From assembly GCF_000220395.1 (NCBI RefSeq), contig NW_004086385.1, positions 1 to 49,253 of the forward strand: a stretch of DNA of 49,253 nucleotides. The letters are read 5' to 3'. This DNA is from Ichthyophthirius multifiliis. Its lineage: Eukaryota; Ciliophora; Oligohymenophorea; Hymenostomatida. Below, one piece after another: positions 14,653 to 25,572 of this stretch (its first letter is position 1; each line of letters begins with the position of its first letter). The notes beneath the pieces were generated by a model. The model had not been told where the DNA came from and ran no database searches. It saw only the letters and a list, made by a program, of their open reading frames with translations. The position numbers and the translations under genes were made by a program.

Positions 14653-16895
14653 ATATATATATATTTAAATATTTTTACATTTATAATTATTTTTTTTATT
14701 ATAATTTTTTTACCTGAATTTTTTCTAAAGTTTTCTATTATGTCCATTATTAAAGTAAATTGATTAATTAAAATATGAGTTATGTGTTAATTTATTATAA
14801 TTTCTAAACACTAAATACCTTAATTAAGAATATTTTGTTAGTCACTATTTGTTGAAGAAATATATAGTATTTCTAAAATTGTTTAGATTCCTTTATTTTA
14901 TATTTAATGTCCATTATTTTATAGTAACTTTAATATATTAATTAAAAGATTTTCTTTAGTATCCACAAAAGGCGAACTAATAACTTCCTTATATGGTTGA
15001 AATAGCGTTTCTTACCAATTTTCTTAATTCCAAAGGTTATTTTTGCTGAAATTTTCTTATATGCTTTTATTTTAGAAGTTAGAATATTAATACATTTACA
15101 TGAAAAAAATAAAAGCACTATTTATTATTGTATTTAATATTTCTACAGATAAAACTCTTAATTCAGATATTTTTTCATTAGCAAGTAAAAGAAAATGTGC
15201 GGCAATCAAATCCCAAAAAAGTTAAATTCTTTATAAATTAACAATTATGATTTCCTGCATTTTTAATAATGCGAATTTTTTGGTGTTTATATCAAATGCT
15301 TTCTTTTGTTATTAATCTATTGATATTATTTCTAAAATTGAAAGGTTTACTTGATTTAATGCATTTATTAATACTACTATTAATTAATCCTTTATTTATT
15401 TTGAATAAATTTAAATATTATTTATTATTAACTCTATTATTAAATTTTTATATTAAATATATTACCTCCATTTCATTACTCTAAGTAAATAAATTATTTA
15501 ATAAGCTTTAGAAAATCTAGATATCTTACATAACTTAAGAATCATCACTATTATTTTAAAATTTCTTTTAGAAAAATACATCTAACTTTTACATACTTTA
15601 CAAAATAATATGCCATGAAGATATACCTAAAGTATCTAAAAAAATAAAATAAAAATAAAATAAAAAATAAAATATATATATATACTTCCAATGCAATTTG
15701 CAACATTAAAAAGTGCTTTAGTTGATTAAATATTAATAAAAATCTAATCTTCATTATTTTAACAAATACAATTATCTGCAATAACCTTCAAAAATGTATC
15801 AACAATTTTATTAAGTTAAAAAAATGAAGCCATATTAATCCAACTTTAAAGTTAAGTAAAAAGATCTTATGTATATAAATCACTAATTTATTTCTATAAT
15901 AAAGTTTTTATGATTCTTAAAAAAGGCCTCCATAAATTTTCTATTATGCTAACAATTGGACTAAACTTTTCATTTTATAAATTATTTTCTTTATTGTTAT
16001 TATTTTCATCAAGAATTTATTTCTCGATTTTCTATTACATTCTTATTAATGAAAGTGTAAAATTATTTACACTCTCAATTAATATTTTATATAATTAATT
16101 AAAACTTATTAATGGAGGATCTGGATAATCCATCTCGTTTCTATCTAAAATTTTCCCTTTTATATTTGTTGTTATTTATTTTTTTATTTCCTAATCTGGA
16201 AGTTATGCTATATTTTAAGCTATCACATATACTAATTCGATTATTTTATCTAAATTTCTTTCTCCTTTCTCATCAGCAACTGCCAAAAGTTAAATAAAAG
16301 AAGTTTTTGAAAGAGCCAAAGCAAAAAACTCTATATAAATATATGAAAAAATGTAAATTTTATTAACTGATTTATTCATTTGGTGTATCTTTTAGATTAT
16401 TTCCATATTACTATGTAAATTAAAAGTCAATCGAGAACATAATTTTATTATTCGAATTCCAAATTAAAACTCTTAATATTCAAAATTAATGTTTTCAATT
16501 GCAAATGGTACTAACTTTTCCTTTATTAATTAATTTATTTAATTATTATTCTATATGTATTTTCCTGCTTATTTTAATATGCTTAAAATAAGATCAAATG
16601 CTTTTTTGTTTATATTATTTAAAATATATATAACAAAATATATTTACCAATTTCTTAATAAAGAGGAACTTAAGCTATATTTACATATTAAGGTAGTTTT
16701 TTTCCTTCCAGAAATTAAATTAATTCAAAAAGTAATTTAAAACAAGTTCTTTTTTTTTTTAAAAAAAAATTAATTAATAATATATCTTATTATTAAAAAA
16801 ATATATTTTACTAGTTTATTTAATTTCTGTATACTGGAGAATATTAAATTTATGATGCTTCTAATGAATTTTTAAGTAAGTTTGTTTATTCTATC

Positions 16896-16971
<76 letters not shown>

Positions 16972-17820
16972 GTAATTATTATTGCTATTATTATGGTTTT
17001 AATTATTGTTATTATTACTGACATATTTAATCATCAATACATGTATTAAATGTCGTTAATTAAATATTTACTTTTTGTTAATCTTAACATTTCACAAAAT
17101 GATCAAAAACTATGCTTGTTAGTTAAAAAAGACCTGATAAAGAAGTGTTATGGATTATGATATCTTTTTAATCTTATAGATTTAGGCAAATATTTAATAT
17201 CTTTTTTTATTTATTTTAATTTATTTTTTTGTTTTCTTTTTTTATTTTTTACTTTTTCAATAAATTCATATGTTCGGCCATTTATTATTTTAGGATTAAA
17301 TAACATTAATAATGTTTATATTAATTTTATCTGTATTTTTTCATCTTTTATGTCTTTTTATGAATATAAAAAATTTAAAGCGATATTGTAGTTATTCTAT
17401 TTTATTTTTTAATATTTTTTGATTTTTGATTTACTTCTTAAATTCTTTATTATGATAGCATTTTTTATAACATATTTAAACCTAATTCGTATAATTTTAG
17501 TGTTTTAGTCTCTTTTATAAGATCTATTATTTAAAATAATTCATTTAAAGGCAAATTAATTATTGATTAAGTATTAATATTTTAATTATTTCTTATATTT
17601 TATAAAAAATTTAAACAATCATTTATACTCTATTAATTTATTGTAAAAAAAATTTGATATAATATAAATAAATTATTAATTTAAAAAAAATTGTATTTTT
17701 TTTCATAAATTTTTGCAATTATATTTTAAAATAAACATCTTTTATTTGCGGAAATCTTTTTCTTGTTTCTGGAAATATGCTTTGAAGATCTTTTTCTATT
17801 AATTCAATAAAGTTGCTCAT
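12791..17820 (-). CDS. MON2-like Golgi/endosome HEAT-repeat protein
   Basis: Scaffold related to the Sec7/BIG ARF exchange factors but, as in MON2, with no Sec7 domain seen. MON2 works at the trans-Golgi and endosomes. The first exon reads MSNFIELIEKDLQSIFPETR and KRFPQIKD, like the MON2/BIG N-terminus. Later exons give SLSGLFQLTSIVFDHFVK (about 17060-17140) and CFKLLFELIQFLEG (about 16700). The block LWESLFTKL...PEVRQSS...FWLKISKDLF (about 14280-14440), preceded by DFFWHVGDQLG, matches the human MON2 order NISDYFFQ...LWxxLYxKLGELCxDPRPAVRKSA. HEAT-like helices continue to about 12800. Many short introns interrupt it; one near 14600-14700 holds a (TA)n tract. A pure TAA/TAG/CAA run encodes poly-Gln. 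Exon limits are approximate. The 3' end is uncertain because the frame stays open; 12791 is the first TGA in the neighbouring frame. Confidence 0.85.
16895..16975 (-). repeat. (TAA)n microsatellite encoding poly-Gln in the MON2-like gene
   Basis: On the minus strand this is a nearly pure TAA run, in frame with the preceding exon (reading DDQICQQQQQ into the tract). Under the ciliate code it encodes about 25 Gln. On the plus strand it would read as hydrophobic or Tyr/Leu-rich nonsense. Confidence 0.7.
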
Positions 17821-18758
17821 TTTTTTTATTAAAAAAAAACTATAATTTATATTTTTTTAATTTGTAAATTTTTTTGATAAAAAAAAATTATTTTAAACTA
17901 AATAAAAATAATTAAAAATATAAAAAATTATAATATAAACTATATTATAAATGTATAAATAAACTTAATTATTAAATAATATTTAAATATAAAAAAGTAA
18001 GTTTTACAAAGTTTTCAATAAGCAATAAAAATTGTTATATCTATGATTTTAGCAAAATATCTATATGTAATCGTATTTTAAAAACCTATTTTATTAATTA
18101 TAATAATATATTTTCAATTTTATTAGTATAAAATAAATTTATGCCTAATATGATTAAAGATATAAAAATAAATATATTAATTATATACTACAAATTTTAA
18201 TTTTATGATTTTCTTATATAAGATAAAATAAATAAAAATTTATAAAATTATTTAAATATAAAACCTAAAATAGTTAGTTAAATCTATCTAAAACATTAAA
18301 AAAATAAAAACATAATAGCTAAATATATTAAGCTATAGTTAACAATCCATTAATCATAAAAAATAAGGATTAAAAAGAATGACAATTAAATACAAAAAAC
18401 TAAGTAATTAATATCAATTTTATTTAGCTAAGTATTTTTAAAAATCCATGTATTAATATTAATAATAACCCAATCAAATATTTTACATTATTAATATGAA
18501 ATCATGAAATATTAAAGGTTTAAAAACTACTATATATAAATTGTTAATTTTAATAATTTATTATAATATATTGAAAATCTTTTTTTTTAATTTAAAAATT
18601 AAAAAATATTATATAAGTAATTTTAATATAAATACATTTTTTTATATAATTAATAATACAATTATTAAAATATTAAATAAATAAATAAATAATTTTATCT
18701 ATTATTATATAATTATTTTCTTATTTTCTTTTTTAATTCAATAATTATATTTTAAAAG
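17821..18758. other. Spacer, no gene seen
   Basis: Almost pure A/T with scattered homopolymers. It lies upstream of the MON2-like start and downstream of the small minus-strand gene, so it should hold a promoter and a polyadenylation region, but no clear motif can be picked out in this composition. Confidence 0.5.
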
Positions 18759-19103
18759 TCATTTTTCTTCATTAAAATTAATATTAGTATTTTATTTTTA
18801 TTCTAGTTTAGTAAAGGCTATATACATAAAAATACTTATTATTAAAGTAAATATAGATATATACAATATTTTAGTCATTTTTTCTTAAAAAGTTTATTTT
18901 TTTAATTTTTTTTATTATTTGTAGTTTGGATTAAGTGTTTCAGTACTTTTTTTCTTTATTTCTTAATTCAGTTTGTTAAATTATTTTACTTATTAAATAG
19001 CTATTTACCTTCTATAGTTATCTATTAATAAGTTATTATTTTTTTAGTTATTTCCGTTTGCTACAGATTTTACTGATTTGTTGCTTATATTTTTACCTCT
19101 CAT
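18759..19103 (-). CDS. Small single-pass membrane protein, unidentified
   Basis: An intronless 114-codon ORF with several in-frame TAA/TAG codons as Gln, ending at TGA. I do not recognise the family. The first 75 or so residues are polar and basic (MRGKNISNKSVKSVANGN, then Gln/Lys/Asn-rich with LIDNYRRQ). A hydrophobic helix follows at about residues 80-98 (KILYISIFTLIISIFMYIAF), and then a short polar tail ending NFNEEK. That layout suggests a single membrane segment near the C-terminus, possibly tail-anchored or a type II protein. It is divergent from the TPR gene, with start codons 260 bases apart. Real coding is supported by base composition richer in G/C than the flanks and by a single unbroken frame, but chance cannot be excluded. 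Confidence 0.55.
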
Positions 19104-19363
19104 TTTCTTTATCTTTGTTTTTTTTCTTTAATTAAATAATTATATATTTTTTATAGTTTTTCAATTTAATAATATTAATATTTAAAAATATTTATTTATA
19201 ATAAATAAACTTTATCTTTTTTTTTTAATTAAAAAAATTAAAGAAATTTTATTTAATTTTTATTATTTATACAACAACTATTTGTATTATTTATTATTAT
19301 ATTTTTTTTATTATTATTTATTATAATAATTTAAAATAAACATACAGATATTTATAAATAAAA
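19104..19363. promoter_or_regulatory. Divergent intergenic region (two starts back to back)
   Basis: A 260-base spacer separates the ATG of the small membrane protein (-) from that of the TPR protein (+), so both promoters must lie here or within the genes. It is almost entirely A/T; no specific element is recognisable. Confidence 0.4.
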
Positions 19364-21798
19364 ATGAATTAAAAAAACAGAAATAGGAAGAAAAAAGATA
19401 ATAAAGATAATGATAAAAAATCAAAAGATGTACTTTAATAATAATTATTCTATATTAAACCTTAAAAATAAAATAACAAAAAAATTAAAATAATCCAAAA
19501 TTTCAAATAAAGGCAGAAGATAGATATATTGAAGCAAAAAAAATAATAAGCAAAGATAGTATAACAAGATAAGATTTTGAAAAAATAACAAATTATTTAT
19601 CAGAAGGACTTAAGCTATTGTAAAAATAAAAATATTTCCAAAAAAAAAAAAAAAAACATAAAAATAAAAGACAAGCAATATAAAATTTACCTGAATAAAG
19701 ATAAGCAAAATATTTTCATTTATAAGGTATAGCATATTAAAATATAAAAGAATACACTAAAGCTTTACATGAGTACGATGCTGCTGTAAAAAATGAAATA
19801 GATAACCCATTATATCATTGTTTTAAAAAAATAAAATAATAAAAAGTTTAATTTTATTTATAAAAAATAGTATGTAGAGGAAATATTTTATTAGAATTAG
19901 GAAATTTAAAAGAAGCCTTAGTAGAATTCGATTATACAATAAATTTAAATCCAACAGACGGGATGAATTACATGAATAGGGCAAAAGTATATTTTGATTT
20001 AGAACAATACAAAGTAAATAAGAAAAAAATATAATTTAAATAACAAAATAAAAAGAAAGCAATAGATGATTATTCATTGGCTTAAAAATATGTTAAAGAC
20101 TCAACAAATTTGTTCAAAATATATTATAATCTAGGAGAAAGCTATCGAAGAATAAAATAAATGCAAGAAGCAATATAATATTTAGAGAAAGCCACATTAA
20201 TAAAAAAAGAAGATTCTGAAGCATAAAATACATTAGGACTAGCTTTATTTGAAGACTAAAGATACGAAGAAGTTAAAAAAAGAAAAAGAAAAAATAATAT
20301 AAAAATAAAATAAAAAAAGGCATTAGAAAAATTTCAAGAAGCTAGAAATTTAGATGATAAGAAAGCTGATTATTATACAAATAAAGCTTAGGCATTATAT
20401 TATATGAAGGAATATGCATTATCATTAGTAGAATGTGAAATGGCAATATTACTAGATTCATAATCATCACGAAATTTTTATGTTAGAGGAAATTCATATT
20501 TAGCAATGAAGTAATAAAAAATTCTCAAAAAATATACATATAAAATAATAATCAAAATTTTTTGTTAAAAAAGTAAATTTTATGAAGCACATAAGGATTT
20601 TGATACTGCAATATCAATAAATTGTAATAATGAAATGTATTATCATTCTAAAGGAATGACCTACAACTAATAATACGAATATGAAAAAGCAATCCGAATG
20701 TTCAAAAAAGCATTACAAATAAATCCTAATCATATCCCATCTAGATACCATTTAGGTCTAATGTTACATATAAATGGTTACTATCAAGAATCTATCCAAA
20801 ATTTTGACATAGTTTTAAAAGATAAAGGAGATGATCGTCTAGTATATGAAAGTAGAGGTAAAGTTTACCAAGATATGAATTAATACGAACTTTCAATTTA
20901 GGATTTTAATTAAGCGATTAAGTTAGATACATCGAATTCAGAAACTTATTACTATAGGGGTTTGTCATATATTGCAATGAAGAAAATTAAATAAGCACTT
21001 CATGATTTTACACATTCATTGCAATTAGGTAATAAATATCCTGAGGTTTTTAGCGGTATGGCCCAAGCTTATAGGTAAATTAATGATTATGAAAAAGCTC
21101 TCTTTTATATTAATGAAGCATTAGATAAATGTGCACTTAATGTCGACTTTTTACTATAAAGAAGCAATATATATGTCGATATTAATGAATATACAGTAAT
21201 TATATATTAATTTTTTTTTAAATAAAAATTAAAATATATTAAAAAGAAAGCCATTACTGATTTAAGTTTAGCTTTAGAATAAAGACCAAACGATCCTATG
21301 GTATTATATAAAAGAGGAATAGCTTTATTTAAAAATAAGGAGTATTTTTAATGCATAAAGGATTTGTTCAAATCTTACGAATAAAAACCAATAAGTAATT
21401 ACACAGCAGATTTACACTATCATTTAGGAGTTTCATTTGCAAATTTAGAAAAATTCTGGAATTCAGTAGAACCATTAACAGAAGCAATAAAATTATAATA
21501 AGATTTCCCGCATTATATACATGAAAGGGCTAAAGCTTATTTGTTAATCGGAGAATATGAAATGGCGGAAAAAGACTTTAATAAAGTAATAGAAATGTAA
21601 CCTAATAATTCACATGCATATTTTGGTAGAGGATTTGCTAGAAAAGGAAAAAAGTTATACGAATAAGCTGCAGAAGATCTTGAACATGCAAAATAATTAG
21701 ACCCTTAAAATCATTTAATGGTGGTCAATTATAGAAATATGGCTTAAATTTAATTTATTCCTTTATGTAAACCTGGTGAAGAAGACTAATAAATATGA
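19364..21798 (+). CDS. Tetratricopeptide repeat (TPR) protein
   Basis: A protein of about 670 residues built of about a dozen TPR units after a short Lys/Asn-rich start. Typical 34-residue helix pairs are visible: RGNILLELGNLKEALVEFDY, NRAKVYFDLEQYKKAIDDYS, LGESYRRIKQMQEAIQYLEK, HSKGMTYNQQYEYEKAIRMF, RGLSYIAMKKIKQALHDFTH, YKRGIALFKNKEYFQCIKDL and AKAYLLIGEYEMAEKDFNKV, with the TPR Gly/Ala/Pro pattern (for example INPNH, LDTSN, MQPNN). There are several introns; the first is 19430-19512, and others occur near 20011, 20275, 20510 and 21195. TPR arrays are protein-binding scaffolds, so the partner is unknown. The arrangement recalls TTC6-like or cilium-associated TPR proteins, but I cannot assign a subfamily. 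It ends at TGA only 50 bases from the 3' end of the opposing gene. Confidence 0.9.
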
Positions 21799-21847
21799 AG
21801 AATTTATTTATTTTATTTTATAATATAAAAAAATATATAATTTTTAT

Positions 21848-21866
21848 TCATATATGTTTAATTTAA

Positions 21867-21925
<59 letters not shown>

Positions 21926-23007
21926 TCTTTATTTTTCTTTTTTATATTCTTTTTCAAATTATTATATTTTTGCATTTTAATAATTGTATTTTTATCCTAT
22001 TTGTTAACAGAATACAAAGTATTGTCCTTAACATTATTTATCACATTTTTAGTCATCATTTATTTATTTTTTTATTACATCTTTTAATTCTTTTTTTATT
22101 TCATTTTTTTCCCCTAATTTCCTATTCTCTTGTTCCTCTTATTTTTCTACTTAGTTTTAATCTTGAGTTTCTTCCTTTTCATAATTTTTTTCTTATTCAC
22201 TTTTTTCTAATTTTTATATTTCTTCTTATCCTTCTTTTATTTCTTATTCTTATTTTCTATCTTATCCTTCTTATAATTTTTTTTCATATTTTTTAAAAGC
22301 ACAAACTTCACACCACGTAAATTCTTTAAAATTATTTATAAATTCTTAATCTCGTTTGATTTTTGCTTTCTATAATAGTTTTTTTTTCTTACAAATTTTT
22401 GATTTACATAAACCTTTAATTTATTCAATTTAAATTTATTATATTTATAGTATAAACTCTTAAGTAATTCTTTCTTTTTCATTTTTGGCTTATAATTAAA
22501 TTTGTTTTGTTTCAAATTCTAATTAAATCTATAATCTTTTAATTTCTTTGATTTTTTCTTATAGTTAATCATTTTATACTATCTTTGCTTTTTTTAATTT
22601 AATTGAATTTATATTTTTAATATTTTCTTACATAAATATTCTTTTAATTAAGATGGTATATTTTACAAGAAATTATTTAAATATTTCTCTTTTTTTAATT
22701 TATATTGTTGCTATTTTTCAATTAAACCTTTTAATTAGACTCCTAATAATAATTTGTAAAAATAAGCTGATGATGTTATCGAAAAACCTAAAATTGATAT
22801 ATTTATTAATTTTTGTATACATAAATCATCCACTAAATATTAGTAAATTATATATATTGGTATTATTAAAAATATTATGTATACTATTCTTTTCACAAAA
22901 AATATTCTCTTCTGGCTTTTTTTAATTGTTTTTTTTATTTTTTTTTCATATTTTTCTATATAATTGAATTTCTTTGTTATTTATTAAATTATTTATTCAT
23001 TATTCAT
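21848..23007 (-). CDS. Lunapark-like ER membrane protein with poly-Gln tail
   Basis: Read from ATG at 23007. A short amphipathic N-terminal helix (NYIEKYEKKIKKTIKKS) precedes two hydrophobic segments (VYIIFLIIPIYIIYQYLV and INISILGFSITSSAYFYKLL). A charged helix follows (LKGLIEKQQQQYKLKKEKY), then an intron with donor GTAAG (22588-22631, 44 nt) that restores the frame exactly. After it comes a strong coiled coil (QLQEKIKEIKRLQIQLEFE) and a Cys pattern of C-x4-C (CKSKIC) and C-x2-C (TWCEVC) about 27 residues apart. Two N-terminal membrane helices, coiled coil and zinc-ribbon-like Cys pairs match the order in Lunapark, which stabilises ER three-way junctions. The Cys spacing is unlike the usual CxxC pairs, so the family call is tentative. 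The C-terminus is Lys/Glu/Gln-rich, ending in about 20 Gln encoded by TAA, then TGA. Confidence 0.5.
21866..21924 (-). repeat. (TAA)n microsatellite encoding C-terminal poly-Gln
   Basis: An uninterrupted TAA run on the minus strand, in frame with the Lunapark-like gene and followed by a few codons (YQIKHI) and TGA. On the plus strand the same tract gives a misleading poly-Leu reading frame. Confidence 0.75.
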
Positions 23008-23440
23008 AATATCTGATTAACAATAGGAATATATTACATAAAAAATCACAATTAATATTAAAAATATATGTATTTAATTTAAGTTTTACTATAAATAATA
23101 AGGTAATTCAAGTTTTCTTTCTTCAATAAATTAGGATATTTAGTTTCTAAAAATATTTAGTTAGTCCATTATTATTTAAGATTTTCTTTTTTTATAAACT
23201 TATTATATATTATTTTAAAATAAATATCGAAATCTAAAATTTTTTTTATTTATTTTTATATTAAATTTAACATTATAAAAAAAAAAGCTTATTTTCATTT
23301 GTAAATATAACTATATTAGAAAAATAATTAATTTTTTGATTAAATAAATAAAAATATATAAAAATTCAATTAAAAAAAGTTGATATTACTTTTATCCTAC
23401 AAAATAAAATATAAATTTAATTATTAGTAAAAAAAAAAAA
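23008..23440. promoter_or_regulatory. Divergent intergenic region, no gene seen
   Basis: A 433-base A/T-rich spacer between the divergent starts of the Lunapark-like gene (-) and the DEAD-box helicase (+). Promoters for both are expected here, but no element is recognisable beyond T- and A-runs. Confidence 0.4.
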
Positions 23441-25401
23441 ATGAATAAAAACTTAAATTTTTTCCAAATATTAAAGACTGGAACCTCATTTAAATAAAAA
23501 TAAGAAACAAACAGATTCACATAAGTAAAAAAATAATAACAAAAAATATAAAATAAAATCAAAAGAAAGAAAACGAATAATCTTTTAGATAATAAACACC
23601 ATATAGAAAACTTTCGGATTCTTCAATTGTATATAAATATAATGAATCAGACAGTGATGATAGTGTAAATGATAATTTAAAAAAGCTAAGTGTATAATTA
23701 TAAAATTCTAAATCCCGAAGAAAAATGAGTGTAGATGAATTAGAGAAAGACTGGGAACACTAATAATAAATAAAGAAATAAAAAATAAACCTGCTAATGA
23801 AAAAAAATAAAATAAAAGTCGAAGGCGATAATGTACCTCCTTTATTTACTAATTTTACAAAAATGCAAAAGTAAAAAAAATTAAAATCAATTAAAATAAA
23901 ATAAAATAAGATAATATAATATAAACCCTAAAATACTCGAAAACATGAAAAAAGCTGGTTACATGAGGCCTACTCCAATACAAATGTAAGCAATACCAAT
24001 AATAATGGAAAAAAGAAGTTTAATGGCATTAGCACCAACAGGAAGTGGCAAGACAGCAGCATATAGTTTACCAATAATAAAAATTCTAGAAAAGCATGAA
24101 AAAATAGGAGTTAGAGCATTAATATTTGCTCCAACAAATGAATTAGGAGAATAAATAAGAAGAGAAATAGAATTTTTAACTTATGGTTTGAAAGATGCTG
24201 TGAGAGTGAAATATTTATAAAAAATAAATACTGAAATTAATGGCTTTAAGAAAGAAATAGAACATATTGATATATTAATTTGTACTCCTTTGAAATTTTT
24301 AAAAATAACCAAAAGGGCTTAAGAAAAATTTGAATTTTTATAATTTTTAGTTTTCGATGAAGCAGATAGATATTTTGAATTTGTAATTATTTTATTTTAT
24401 ATGATTTAAATTAAATATATAAAAAAAAATAGAATTTAGCAAAATAAATGAAAAAAATACTCGAAAATTTCTAAGATCTCCATAAAGTGAATTATTTATT
24501 ATTTAGTGCCACAATATAACATCCAGTAGAGGAATTAGTTAAATAATTAATACATGAACCATTAAAATTAACTGTAGGGGGCAAAAATAACGTCTTGTAA
24601 TGCGTAGAATAGAAACTTTAATATTGCCAAAGTGAGTTTGGTAAACTTTTGGAAATAAAAAATATTATTAATAGTGGCTAATTTAATCCTCCTGTATTAA
24701 TTTTTGTTTAGTCTAAAGATAGAGGTGAATAATTATTGGAAATGGTTAGGACTTCTTTTTTGAATACTTAAATTAAAATCGAAAGAATAGATTCAGTATT
24801 TTAAAAATATTAATTTTTTTTTAATAAATTAATATAGGATAAGTCTAAATAAGATAGAGAAATTATTATTGAATAATTCAGATTAGGTAAGATTTGGGCT
24901 TTGATTTGTACAGATTTAATGGCTAGAGGTATTGATTTTAAAGGAGTTAATTTAGTTATTAATTATGATTTTCCAACTACTATTATTAATTATATTCATA
25001 GAGTCGGAAGAACTGGAAGAGCTGGTAGAAGTGGTAAAGCTATTACTTTTTATACTAATTAAGATAAGCCTATATTAAGAAATCTTGGAAATATGCTTAA
25101 AATTTCAGGGTATCTTATTTTTTTTATTTAATTGGAATTTTTTAAATTTATTTTTATTTTTAGATGTGAAGTTCCTGAGTGGATTTTTAGTTTGCAAAAA
25201 GCTGATAAAAAAACACTTAAACATATTGAAAAATTCCCTATTAAAAGGGAAAATATATCATTAGATCCTGAAATGTAAAAATAAGATGATAAAGAATTCG
25301 AGAATTAAATTAGAATCGCAGATGGATAGTTTTATAGTCTTTAAAAAAAAAAAAAAAAAGAAGAAAATAACGAAGATGGTGGAAAATGGTAAATTGCTTG
25401 A
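23441..25401 (+). CDS. DEAD-box RNA helicase, DDX52/ROK1 type
   Basis: An ATP-dependent RNA helicase of about 575 residues with every core motif: Q-motif region [14 protein letters not shown], motif I APTGSGKT, Ia PTNELGEQ, Ib TPLKF, II DEAD (in [10 protein letters not shown]), III SAT, IV-region [33 protein letters not shown] and [13 protein letters not shown]. The wording of motif V and the Lys-rich, acidic N-terminal extension are typical of DDX52/Rok1, a nucleolar helicase for 18S rRNA processing and the small ribosomal subunit. Five short introns are apparent; one follows the DEAD box (24380-24430) and another splits the region after ERIDS. The C-terminus is charged. The ATG chosen is the first in frame and opens a polar leader. 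Confidence 0.93.
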
Positions 25402-25572
25402 AATTTGGATTTTTTTTTTTTTTAATATTCTTTTTTTTTTATTATAAACTTTTATTTAAATTGTAATTTATTAAATTTATCCACAAATTAATTTATTCAT
25501 TTTTAAAAAAATAAATTAAATATTTTATTTTATTTTTCTTTTAATTATTTTCAAATATTAATTAAAAAAAGA

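Noticed and set aside
14550-14747. Small minus-strand ORF starting MDIIENFRKN
   Set aside because: Its start lies in a MON2-like exon and the rest is the following intron with a (TA)n tract.
15269-16740. Several short hydrophobic plus-strand ORFs
   Set aside because: They overlap minus-strand exons with clear MON2 similarity; the hydrophobic residues come from antisense of A-rich codons.
16895-16975. CRISPR-like or satellite array
   Set aside because: A simple trinucleotide run with no spacers, lying in frame within a coding exon.
21854-22296. Poly-Leu and Phe-rich plus-strand reading frames that resemble membrane proteins
   Set aside because: They are the antisense of the TAA-coded poly-Gln and Lys/Glu-rich tail of the Lunapark-like gene, which has an intron and Cys pairs in a consistent frame.
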